From Catenulispora rubra (GTDB lineage Bacteria > Actinomycetota > Actinomycetes > Streptomycetales > Catenulisporaceae): a DNA stretch of 64,000 nucleotides. The stretch is from the NCBI RefSeq assembly GCF_015356825.1, contig NZ_JAACYW010000004.1, positions 57,132 to 121,131 on the forward strand, in the 5' to 3' direction. The notes under the pieces are model-generated. The model worked only from the letters and a program-made list of their open reading frames with translations. It was not told where the DNA came from and ran no database searches. Of the stretch, positions 26,596 through 34,604 are shown piece by piece. The position numbers and the translations under genes were made by a program. How positions within the stretch are numbered: the stretch's first letter is position 1; each line of letters begins with the position of its first letter.

Positions 26596-27147
26596 GTGCC
26601 GGGAATGGACATGACGGCCGGCAGGGGATCGCCGGTTCTCCTGCTGGCCCAGCTCGCGGTGTTCTGGGCCGTGCCGACGCTGCACATGCTGCGGATCGTG
26701 GCAGTCGACCGGCTACCGGATCCAGACCTGGCGACCGACGCGGGCCATCTGGTGATGGGCGTTGGGATGACGGCGATGGTGCTCGGCCTCACGTCCGCGA
26801 TCACGAGCGTGTCAGTGGGCGTATTCGCCGCTGTGGCAGTGGTGTTCGTGGTCCGTTGCGCACGAGCGCAGCGTGGCCATCACATTTCGAACGCGGTGAT
26901 CGCGCTGGGCTTGTCCGCGATGGCCTTGATGTCTGCCGGGTCGCAATACCGGCCGGCACCGGTGGCGATCGCGATGTCAGCTGCCCTGACCATCTGTGCG
27001 ATTGCCCAGGGCCGACAGCTGACCCGAGTCGGGAAGCAACGGTCCGAGCAGGCAGACACCGACTGGGACCGGGTTCTGGTCGTGGCACCTCATGCGAGCG
27101 AGTTGGTCATGACGTTGGCCATGGCAGCGATGGTGGCAGCGGGCTGA
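26596..27147 (+). CDS. Small membrane protein (DUF5134-like)
   Basis: A 183-residue integral membrane protein with about five hydrophobic segments. Histidine and methionine residues sit at helix edges (TLHMLRIV, GHLVMGVGMTAMVLG, APHASELVMTLAMAAMV), a pattern I associate with the actinobacterial DUF5134 family, often found near copper-handling genes. It begins just after the reductase stop; the start is GTG 26596 or ATG 26605. Neighbouring a copper amine oxidase, a link to metal handling is conceivable but unproven. Confidence 0.6.
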   Translation: MPGMDMTAGRGSPVLLLAQLAVFWAVPTLHMLRIVAVDRLPDPDLATDAGHLVMGVGMTAMVLGLTSAITSVSVGVFAAVAVVFVVRCARAQRGHHISNAVIALGLSAMALMSAGSQYRPAPVAIAMSAALTICAIAQGRQLTRVGKQRSEQADTDWDRVLVVAPHASELVMTLAMAAMVAAG

Positions 27148-27187
27148 CCGAAAGGTCGTGGTCATGGCTGCGTCAGTGACACGGACC

Positions 27188-28393
27188 TCACCTTTCCAGG
27201 ACGAGGGCGATCCCCTGGCCGACGCCGATGCACAGGGAAGCGACGCCGACCCCACCTCCGACGGCCTGAAGTTGATGGGCGACGGTTCCGGCCAGGCGAG
27301 CACCGGACGCGCCGAGCGGGTGGCCGATGGCGATGGCGCCGCCGCGCGGGTTGAGCACCGCCGGATCGAGGGCCGGCCACTCGGCCAGGCAACCGAGAAC
27401 CTGCGCAGCGAAGGCTTCGTTGAGCTCCAAGGTGGTCAGATCGGACATGCCGCGTCCCGCTTTGACCAGGGCCCGGTTGACGGCTTCGACCGGCGCCAAG
27501 CCGAAGTAGTGCGGTTCGATACCGGTGACAGCGCCTGCGACGATGCGTGCAAGCGGCTCCCGGCCCAGCCGCCGCAACCCAGCCTCGTCAGCCAGCAGCA
27601 GGGCGGCGGCACCGTCGTTGAGCGGAGAGGCGTTGCCGGCCGTAACGGTTCCGCCGTGGTCACGGAATGAGGGCTCCAGTCTGGCCATCGCGACAAGCGA
27701 GGCTTCGGGGCGCACACATTCGTCGCGGTCCACACGCACCGGGTCACCCTTGCGGCGCGGGACCGTGATCGGCACGATCTCGGCGTCGAACAGGCCCTTC
27801 TCCTGGGCTTCTGCGGCCTTGCCGTGACTGGCGAGAGCGAAGACGTCCTGCTGCTCGCGAGTGATGCCGTGCTTGTCCGCGATGAGCTCTGCGGATTCGC
27901 CCAGGGGGACTGTCCATTGCGGCTCCATGCTCGGATTGACCATGCGCCAGCCCAAGGCCGTGGAGTACAGCTCGGCATGCCCGGCGGGAAAAGCGCTCTC
28001 GCTTTTGAGAAGCACATAGGGCGCGCGGGTCATCGACTCGACGCCGCCGGCCACGACGACCGAGGCGTCACCCGTCGCGATCGCCCGCCCCGCCTGCACC
28101 ACCGCTTCCAGCCCGGAGGCGCACAGCCGGTTGACCGTGACCCCAGGCACGGTGACCGGAAGGCCCGCCAGCAGTGCCGCCATGCGTCCGACGTTGCGGT
28201 TCTCCTCACCGGCACCGTTGGCGTTACCGAAGTAGACGTCGTCGATACCTCCCGGATCCAACGGCGGGGTGCGCGCCAGCAGTTCGCGGATCGCGTGGGC
28301 GGCGAGGTCGTCGGGCCGGACTGGCGCGAGCGCGCCGTTGTACTTACCGAACGGTGTGCGGACAGCGTCGACGATGTAGACGCCCGCGCTCAC
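27188..28393 (-). CDS. Acetyl-CoA acyltransferase (thiolase)
   Basis: A 401-residue thiolase that splits 3-oxoacyl-CoA into acetyl-CoA and a shortened acyl-CoA. The acyl-binding Cys91 is in NRLCASGLEA, the His motif is GGAIAIGHPLGASG and the second Cys is in SLCIGVGQG; all are present. N-terminal IVDAVRTPFGKYNGALAPVRPDDL is close to the beta-ketoadipyl-CoA thiolase (PcaF/PaaJ) type. GTG 28393 overlaps the TGA of a short CoA-transferase-like remnant, a coupling left from a larger operon. It converges on the catabolic block and could complete its beta-oxidation. Confidence 0.92.
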   Translation of the reverse strand: MSAGVYIVDAVRTPFGKYNGALAPVRPDDLAAHAIRELLARTPPLDPGGIDDVYFGNANGAGEENRNVGRMAALLAGLPVTVPGVTVNRLCASGLEAVVQAGRAIATGDASVVVAGGVESMTRAPYVLLKSESAFPAGHAELYSTALGWRMVNPSMEPQWTVPLGESAELIADKHGITREQQDVFALASHGKAAEAQEKGLFDAEIVPITVPRRKGDPVRVDRDECVRPEASLVAMARLEPSFRDHGGTVTAGNASPLNDGAAALLLADEAGLRRLGREPLARIVAGAVTGIEPHYFGLAPVEAVNRALVKAGRGMSDLTTLELNEAFAAQVLGCLAEWPALDPAVLNPRGGAIAIGHPLGASGARLAGTVAHQLQAVGGGVGVASLCIGVGQGIALVLER

Positions 28394-28473
28394 AGCGACG
28401 TTCCCAGTTGGAGGGGAGCCGCCGTGTGGTGCACGATCTCGTCGGCATCAGCCGAGCTCACCACCTTGTCCAT
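28390..28473 (-). pseudogene. CoA-transferase remnant, apparent A-subunit head joined to B-subunit tail
   Basis: A 27-codon frame reads MDKVVSSAD then ADEIVHHTAAPLQLG and stops overlapping the thiolase start. The head resembles the first residues of 3-oxoacid/3-oxoadipate CoA-transferase subunit A (MDKVV.SA.EAV). The tail resembles the end of subunit B (..DEI...TGAPL.). An internal deletion of a pcaI-pcaJ-like gene pair would produce exactly this. The match is short, so this is a tentative reading. Confidence 0.4.
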
Positions 28474-28621
28474 TCGCCCGCCTCTTCGGTTGCGACTCAT
28501 GCGTTCGCCTGATGAACTATCATTCACAGATCGTGGCACGGAGAGTCTGCTCCGCAGCACCGCACCTGTCAACGGCACACCGGCACGGTTTCGGCCCCTC
28601 CCCGACTCGCGAGGACGACGG

Positions 28622-28842
28622 ATGCCCCTGAAGTCCGGCGGCGCGCCCGAAACCCCGGGCTGCCAATACCGCCGACGCCCCGACGGGCCCGCGCGCCGAC
28701 TTCCCGCGAACGGTCGCGCAGCAGCGATCTGGTCCGGGCAACCGGCCTTGCTCGCTCACCGGTCGACCGCATCGCCACGACTCTCAGCTGGCTCGGATAC
28801 CTCCACTCAAGCCGAGCTGGCCCGTGGCGGCGATACTGGTGA
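28622..28842 (+). pseudogene. IclR-like regulator remnant
   Basis: ATG 28622 begins MPLKSGGAPETPG. In another frame, 28726-28806 encodes DLVRATGLARSPVDRIA and LSWLGYL, the helix-turn-helix of IclR/PcaR-type regulators, ending in TGA at 28840-28842. The ligand domain is missing and a frame change separates the two pieces. It is divergent from the CoA-transferase/thiolase remnants, the usual place for such a regulator. Bases 28474-28621 hold nothing I recognise. Confidence 0.4.
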
Positions 28843-28845
28843 GGG

Positions 28846-30342
28846 TCACGTCGGAGTTTTCTCCGCCTTAGTCCCAATGCGACCTCGAACTCCGGTCCGG
28901 GACAGCTCTCGGCTGCGTGCTCGCCGCCAGTCGAAGATGGCGAGCACGAGGGCGAGCGCGATCACAGCCACGATCAGTAGCCCTCCACGCCGATAGGCCT
29001 CTTCGTACGACCCACCTTGCGTGAGGCCCGCGTAGAACTGCCACACCACCGCCGCGACGCCGGTCGAAGCGCCGAGGCGCTGCCCGGTTTGGTACAGCCC
29101 GCCGGCTGAGCCGGCTTGGGACACCGGCACCGCCGACAGGGTCAGCGACTGGTTGGGGGCCAGGAACATGCCACCGCCGATGCCGCCGATGCCGCCGATC
29201 ACGAACGGCGCGATCGTCGCCCAGCCGGTGCCGCCGCCGTGGGTTGCGTCGACGGCCCATATGCCGCCCAGCATCCCGGCGCCGAGCAGCAGGAGCCCGG
29301 CTATCACCAGTTCCCGGCCGTACCGGGCGGCCCATCGCCCGGCCACCGGGCCTGTCGCGGCGGCCCCGAGGGCGAAGGGAGTCAGTGCCAGCCCTGCCTC
29401 CACGGCGCTGTAGTGATGGCCGAGTTGGAGAGTAAAGGTGTAGATGAAGAAGAACGGGGTGAGCGCCGCGAAGTACAACGTCACCGCGATCACGCCGATC
29501 GTGTATGAGCCGTTGCGGAACAGCTTCAGGTCGAGCACCGGGTCGGCGACGCGTCGTTCCCTGGCCACGAATCCGCCGATCACGGCTGCGGCGGCGGCCA
29601 GCAGCCACCAGCGCCACAGTGCCCAGCTGCTCTGGATGAAGGGCAGCAGCACCAGGACCACCGCTGTTCCGATCAGCAGCGATCCGGGAAGGTCCAGACT
29701 CGATCGTCGGCCTGGAGCAGGGCCGCGCCGCGGCAGCCATCGCAGGGCCAACGGAGTGAGCACGGCCCCAATGGGCACGTTGACGAAGAACACCGCCCGC
29801 CAGCCAAGGTCGGCCCCGAAGCCGCTGATCAAGGCTCCGCCCGCGACCGGGCCGACCGCCGAGGACACCGAAACGACCGAGGCAAAGTAGCCGAAGGCCC
29901 GGGCACGGTCAGCACCCTGGAACAGTTGCTGGATCGTGGCGCTGATCTGCGGGGTCAGCACCCCGCCGGCGGCGCCCTGCGCGATACGCGCCGCGACCAG
30001 GACGGCCATCGTCGGTGCCAGCGCGCACACGGCGCTGGCCGCGACGAAGCCGATCAGGCCGGCCACGAACAACCGACGGCGACCCAGCACGTCACCGACC
30101 CGGCCGGCCGGAACCAGCATCAGCCCGAACGCCAGGGTGTATCCGGAGAGCATCCACTGCTGGAGGCTGCCGGAGGCGTGCATGTGCTGCTTGATCGTGG
30201 GCAGGGCCACGTTGACGATCGTGACGTCCAGGAAGACGACGAACCCGCCGGCCATGCACACCGCCAGCGCGTACCTATGGAGACCCCGGCCCGAGCGCTG
30301 GGTCTTCGGCACACCCATATCCAAGTCGCATCTGGCACCCAT
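28846..30342 (-). CDS. MFS drug-type exporter (DHA2, 14 helices)
   Basis: A 498-residue major-facilitator exporter of the EmrB/QacA family. Motif C-like and family motifs are visible: FVVFLDVTIVNVALPTIKQHM in helix 1, GRVGDVLGRRRLFVAGL (motif A) and AARIAQGAAGGVLTPQ. The length and helix count suit 14 segments and proton-driven export. The start is M1 (30342) or M9; neither has a good ribosome binding site. An 18-bp dyad lies just upstream. No regulator gene is adjacent. Confidence 0.9.
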   Translation of the reverse strand: MGARCDLDMGVPKTQRSGRGLHRYALAVCMAGGFVVFLDVTIVNVALPTIKQHMHASGSLQQWMLSGYTLAFGLMLVPAGRVGDVLGRRRLFVAGLIGFVAASAVCALAPTMAVLVAARIAQGAAGGVLTPQISATIQQLFQGADRARAFGYFASVVSVSSAVGPVAGGALISGFGADLGWRAVFFVNVPIGAVLTPLALRWLPRRGPAPGRRSSLDLPGSLLIGTAVVLVLLPFIQSSWALWRWWLLAAAAAVIGGFVARERRVADPVLDLKLFRNGSYTIGVIAVTLYFAALTPFFFIYTFTLQLGHHYSAVEAGLALTPFALGAAATGPVAGRWAARYGRELVIAGLLLLGAGMLGGIWAVDATHGGGTGWATIAPFVIGGIGGIGGGMFLAPNQSLTLSAVPVSQAGSAGGLYQTGQRLGASTGVAAVVWQFYAGLTQGGSYEEAYRRGGLLIVAVIALALVLAIFDWRRARSRELSRTGVRGRIGTKAEKTPT

Positions 30343-30813
30343 CAGCAGCCCAAATCAGAGTACTTCAGTGGCAGTACATTCCGTCCAGGACGCCGTCGGT
30401 AGCCATGCCCACATCAGGAGTCCGCCCTGCGTACAACCGGGTCTCACGACGAGCTTTTGACGAGGGAATCTGGTGTCATGCCGCTCGGCCTAGCCAGCGC
30501 TCCGCGAGGCGCGATCCCATGACGGTCGCTCTCCTCGGGTTCGCCTCAACGGCAGTCGCTCCTGGCCAGCCGAGGATCACAAGCGCAGGCTGCCTCTTGG
30601 CTAGCGAGACCTACCTCCGCTACCGATCACACCGCGGACCGGAGCGCTCATCGGCGTCCGCCGCACACAAACAACGTTGAGGACGTCAACCGACAGCCCA
30701 ACCGCCTGTGAGGTGAAGGCTGTCGGCGGCATGCCGCTATATCCGTCGGCCCAGGCCTGCCACCGCTACGATCCGGTCATGCGCCCGCGGCGCCGGCAAC
30801 GAGAGGGAACGAC
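30343..30813. promoter_or_regulatory. Intergenic region with an 18-bp dyad before the exporter
   Basis: GTACTTCAGTGGCAGTAC at 30360-30377 has GTACT/AGTAC arms and lies 18 bases upstream of the exporter ATG, a plausible repressor site. CGACAGCC (30691-30698) can pair with GGCTGTCG (30718-30725). No gene is recognised in the remaining bases. Confidence 0.35.
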
Positions 30814-31224
30814 GTGCCATACCTGGGTCGGATCAACATCACCGGACCGGAACCCGAAGTGGAACGCCGACAACATTTCGTTGACGCATTGTCCGCAGCC
30901 ATGACCGAGGGATGGACATCGGTCTTCGCGGTCGCTCTCAGCACGGCCGACGTAATCGGTTCAGCGGCAGACCGGGTCCCACCCGTCCGCAAGGGACTCG
31001 AACACCATGTCATCTGCTACTCCGGCGGAGCGACAGTCACAGCCGTTCTGGACGGCGACGGCTTGGACTTCGAAGAAGCAGCGGCCGCACTCGCATCACT
31101 GGGGCGGCATCTGACGACCTGGAGTCCTGAACTGCTGCAGTACACGCTGCAACGAGTCGAGATCTCCCAGCTGGAGCAACGCTGGGACGATGAACACTGG
31201 CTGCCCCCGCTCGACCGCCCCTAG
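30814..31224 (+). CDS. Hypothetical protein, 136 residues
   Basis: I do not recognise the family. The protein is soluble and acidic, with a central predicted strand/helix part (HHVICYSGGATVTAVLDGDGLDFEEAAAALASLG) and a C-terminal helix (LLQYTLQRVEISQLEQRW). The GTG start has GAGAGGGAA upstream. Composition and third-base bias look like a real gene. It lies alone between the exporter and the tRNA scar. Confidence 0.55.
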   Translation: MPYLGRINITGPEPEVERRQHFVDALSAAMTEGWTSVFAVALSTADVIGSAADRVPPVRKGLEHHVICYSGGATVTAVLDGDGLDFEEAAAALASLGRHLTTWSPELLQYTLQRVEISQLEQRWDDEHWLPPLDRP

Positions 31225-31318
31225 ACGCTGCTGACAGTGTCACGGCAAATACGCGGCACAGCTCACCCGCGCGCAACCCGCTCAACCGCTTAGCCGCAGG
31301 TCAAAGGCGATGAGGGAC

Positions 31319-31376
31319 GCAGTAGAGCAGGGGACTCATAGTCCCTTGGTCGTGGGTTCGAGTCCCTCACGCCCCA
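31319..31376 (+). pseudogene. Truncated tRNA-Met(CAU), probable attachment-site scar
   Basis: The stretch carries the D-stem 3' strand GAGC, an anticodon stem-loop with CAT at 31337-31339, the T-arm (GTGGG TTCGAGT CCCTC, one mismatch) and the 3' acceptor strand ACGCCCC plus A. The 5' acceptor strand GGGGCGT and the 5' D-stem are absent, so it cannot fold as a working tRNA. The antisense reading REGLEPTTKGL is a familiar sign of integrase ends crossing a tRNA 3' end. It looks like the attR copy left by an element inserted at a tRNA-Met gene. Confidence 0.6.
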
Positions 31377-31519
31377 CTTCTAACTTAAGAGCCCGTTGTC
31401 TTTCCGAACGGTCGGTGTGACTGTTCACGTTTTTGAGTGATCCGGCGGTGTTCCGCACATGAAAGCAGGGCCTCCTGCGTAGCTCCTGGTTGTCGAGACC
31501 AGAGCGCGAAGGAGGCCCT

Positions 31520-32450
31520 GTGCCCATGCTGGACGCTGTCGCTGCCGATGCCACCGGCCTGGGTGCGGTGGGCGTGTCGTGCGAGTGTCTGCCGTGCCGT
31601 TTCGGCAACGCAGCCGATCAGCCGCGGCGGTCAGCGACGTACCCGACGGATCAGACTGACGCGGCGTGGGCGCAGGTCAGGCAACTGATCCCGGTGCCGG
31701 CGTGGATGGTCGGCCGGGGCGGACGCCCGGAGGGCTACTGCCATCGGGTGATAGTCGACGCGATCCTGTACGTCGTGGACAACGGGATCAAACGGGATCA
31801 AATGGCGGGCGCTGCCGGTCGACTTTCCGGCGTGGGACGCGGTTTACCGGTTCTTCCGTCGCTGGCGCGACCAGGGTCTGACCGCCCTGCCGCACGACCG
31901 GCAGCGCCGCGCGGTCCGCGTCGCCGACGGCCGCGAGCCCGAACCCTCCGCTGCGGTCATCGATTCCCAGTCGCTGCGCGCCGCCGAGACTGTCGGCACC
32001 GAGCAGCGTGGCTACGACGCCGGGTAGAAGATCAACGGCACGAAGCGGCATATCGCCGTCGACACGCTCGGTCTGCTGCTGACCGTGCTGGTCACCGCCG
32101 CCTCGGTGTTCGACCGCGACGGCGCACAGCCGCTGCTGCGCCGCATGCGGATGCTGTGCCCGCGCGTGCGACACGTGTGGGCCGACGGCGGCTACGCCGG
32201 CGCGCTGATCGACTGGGCCGCACAACACCTGCGCCCACGCATCGAAGTCGTACGCCGCACCGAATCACAAGCCGGGTTCGCCGTCCTGCCCCGCCGCTGG
32301 GTCGTGGAGCGGACCTTGGCCTGGCTCACCCGCAGACGCCGCCTGGTGCGCGACTACGAACGGCTGGCACACACCCACGAGACGATGGTGCGCTGGGCGA
32401 TGATCCCGCTCATGGCACACCGACTGACGAAACCGAACAAACCGCGAACG
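31520..32450 (+). mobile_element. IS5-family insertion sequence, transposase broken twice
   Basis: The transposase runs from GTG 31520 (AAGGAGG upstream) through VGVSCECLPCRFGNAA, YPTDQTDAAWAQVRQLIPVP, RGGRPEGYCHR and VIDSQSLRAAE, then KRHIAVDTLG, VWADGGYAGALIDW and RRWVVERTLAWLTRRRRLVRDYERL. These are the IS5 DDE regions. AACGGGATCA is duplicated in tandem (31781-31790, 31791-31800), shifting the frame by one. TAG at 32025-32027 replaces the Lys of GYDAGKKING. AGGGCCTCCT (about 31467) and its complement near 31509 form a hairpin in the leader. No clear terminal repeats or target duplication are seen, so the outer limits are approximate. Confidence 0.85.
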
Positions 32451-32604
32451 CCCGGAGCCCAAACACGTGATCCAGCCACGCTCGGCTTCGCGGCGGTGCC
32501 GGCGAAGATCGGTGGAGCGGGCTGCGGCCGCATGGGCGGTTGTCAGAGTCCTGTAACGGGCACGGGCGCCGCCCAGTCGGGGTTCCCGTCTATGGTGTCG
32601 GGTC

Positions 32605-33342
32605 ATGGGTTACAGCACGAAGTTCACCGGCAAGATCGCCGTCAGGCCGCGGCTGAACGAGCACGAGATCGCTTACCTGCGCCGGTTCGCGGACAGCCGA
32701 CACATGGACCGGGACAAGGGTCCTTACTGCTGCGGTGCCGACTGGGACGACGACGAGTCCGACGTCCTCGACTACAACGAGCCCGGGCCCGACCAGCCCG
32801 GCCTGTGGTGCAACTGGGAGCCGACGGACGACGGCCGGTACATCCGCTGGAACAAGGCCGAGAAGTTCTACGACTCCGCCAAGTGGATGGCCTACCTGAT
32901 CCGGACCTTCCTGATGCCGGGAGCCGCGCTCCAGGACGAACTGGCCGACCCGGTCCGGGACTTCTACTACGCCCCCGAGTTCGAGCACTTCACATTCGAC
33001 CACGCGTGCGACGGTGCGCTCAAGGCCCTGGGCGACTCGCCGGACGACCGGTGGAGCCTCATCGTCGCCGACGGCGAGGTGTTCGTGCAGCACAAGGGTA
33101 AGGACGAGCGGGAGGGTCCGATCACCGACACGTCGGCCACGGAGCTGGCCTTCATCCCGGTGGTGCTGGCCGGCGGCCCGCATGACGGCGAGGTGCACGA
33201 GGCCTGGGCGCCGTATGTCCGCAAGGGGCTGAGGCTGAGCGACGGGACGCGATACGCCCTCGATCCAGCGGCGCCGCCCGGGTCGGACATGACGGAACGA
33301 GGCCGGATCATGCACTTCCAGGAGGTTGAAGCGGTCATGTAG
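32605..33342 (+). CDS. Hypothetical protein, 245 residues, between two IS remnants
   Basis: A complete, well-formed gene of no known function. Residues 1-105 (YSTKFTGKIAVRPRLNEHEIAYLRRF..., DKGPYCCGADWDD, QPGLWCNWEPTDDGRYIRWN, KWMAYLI) recall a family of uncharacterised bacterial proteins with a YxGxF...PPLxxxExxYL start. The C-terminal half (about 160-245) reads as a separate small beta-rich part. It is acidic with no signal or membrane helix. It sits between two decayed copies of one IS, as cargo would. Confidence 0.75.
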   Translation: MGYSTKFTGKIAVRPRLNEHEIAYLRRFADSRHMDRDKGPYCCGADWDDDESDVLDYNEPGPDQPGLWCNWEPTDDGRYIRWNKAEKFYDSAKWMAYLIRTFLMPGAALQDELADPVRDFYYAPEFEHFTFDHACDGALKALGDSPDDRWSLIVADGEVFVQHKGKDEREGPITDTSATELAFIPVVLAGGPHDGEVHEAWAPYVRKGLRLSDGTRYALDPAAPPGSDMTERGRIMHFQEVEAVM

Positions 33343-33510
33343 CACAACGCGAGGACCGCTGCGCAGCCGAAGCCGGCCCCTCGGCTACCAGTTCAGCGGT
33401 TGTCACCGTAGCGAGTTCTATAGGGGTAATCCGCATTTGGACGATTGAACTGCACCGTGGCGGGACACGCCCGCCAGCAGAGCAAGCCTCAGGCTCGAAC
33501 CCGTCCCGCA

Positions 33511-33660
33511 CCAGCGTGGCTACGACGGCGGGAAGAAGATCAACGGCGCGAAGCGGCATATCGCCCCCACCAGACGATGGTGCGCTGGGCGATGATCCCG
33601 CTCATGGCACACCGACTGACGAAACCGAACAAGCCGCGAACGCCCCGGAGCCCAAACGCG
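33511..33660 (+). mobile_element. Second, internally deleted copy of the same IS5-family element
   Basis: The start (CAGCGTGGCTACGACG...) matches 32007 onward of the first copy, and the text then jumps to the equivalent of 32377 (ACGATGGTGCGCTGGGCG). About 320 bases of the catalytic core are lost. This copy keeps AAG where the first has the TAG stop (GGKKINGAKRH). It is about 150 bp and not functional. It lies in the same orientation as the first copy, 1.5 kb downstream. Confidence 0.7.
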
Positions 33661-34223
33661 TGACCCAGCCACGCTCGGCCAGCCGCTTCGCCTTCCAGCG
33701 AACCCCTTCGATCTTCGCCGACACCGCCGCGAAGCCGAGCAGGCACGCGATCTGACGGTCGTTTACGGCTGTCCGCGGTACATACGCGGCACACGATCTT
33801 GAAGAGTGCTGCAGGCCAGTCGGCATGTGGATCTCCGCTCGAGCCTCCGACACCATCCGTGCCGGGCTGCAGGCCATACCGCGGGGTCAAGACAGAGCCA
33901 GGGCAGCCAAGACGGCATACGGAGTAGCACCGCCGGCGTTCACATCGAGGCCATCGCCCTGGATATACCACTCGCTGGCATGACCTCCTGTCCTTCCGGG
34001 CACCCTGACCACATAGCGCCTGCGATCCGCACGGGTCGCCCACGGGCGCTCATCGGACCTGTTCGGCCGCAGATCCACCCCCCCCAGTCGGCGACACGCA
34101 ACGAAACGACCAGATCGGCCTCGGTATCGCGCGTCTCAACGCAAGCAGCACGGGAAGCAGCCCGAAGCCCGCCGACGGTCGGACTGATGATCATCACCGA
34201 CCACGGGGCACCAGCGTCTTCAC
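33661..34223. other. Decayed sequence between mobile-element remnants
   Basis: On the minus strand about 33790-33655 encodes LLGFAAVSAKIEGVRWKAKR then LAERGW, reminiscent of a small transposon-linked winged-helix segment (KxEGxRxKxKRLxxRGW). A forward match of its first part (LGFAAVPAKIGG) stands after the first IS copy at about 32484-32520, in opposite orientation. The remaining bases show no recognisable gene. Confidence 0.35.
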
Positions 34224-34604
34224 ATGCAAGATCGGAACGGAATGGCCGCCCCGGCCGGTCAACCGCATTATCCGGACAAGCCCACGAGTATCAAGGCCCT
34301 GGCCGTCGAAGCCGGACGCGAGTCATTCACCGAAGCGGGCCGGCGCACCGGCACCCGGACCACACGCGATAACCCGCAAGCCTTGATGACCGGCGAGTTC
34401 CTCGCGTTGCGGGTACGTCCGGTCAACAACGCCATACCCCGCGGCGCCGACGGCACGCTCCCGGCCCAGTGGCTCCTCGCCCAGTGAGACGAAGACGCCC
34501 CAGAACCCTCCGACTACTGGCTCAGCACCCTCCCAGCAGACACCGACCCGACCGTCTACCACGTCCTGCGAGAACTACAGGTCATCCGGCAGCTGTCGCT
34601 ACTT
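34224..34604 (+). pseudogene. IS701-type transposase C-terminal remnant
   Basis: The frame gives SIKALAVEAGRESF, then LMTGEFLALRVRPVN, PAQWLLAQ, a TGA at 34485-34487, and EPSDYWLSTLPADTDPTVYHVL. This follows the IS701 DDE transposase pattern (RVRPAH...EQWLLAEWP...EPTKYWLSTLPADT). The stop replaces the expected Trp. The frame fades at about 34600, at the end of the next gene. Confidence 0.6.

Noticed and set aside
31319..31376. Functional tRNA-Met gene
   Set aside because: The 5' acceptor strand and D-stem half are missing, so the cloverleaf cannot close.
31249..33793. Direct repeat ATACGCGGCACA at about 31249 and 33782 as ends of one element
   Set aside because: A 12-base match is expected by chance many times in 64 kb, and nothing else supports element ends there.
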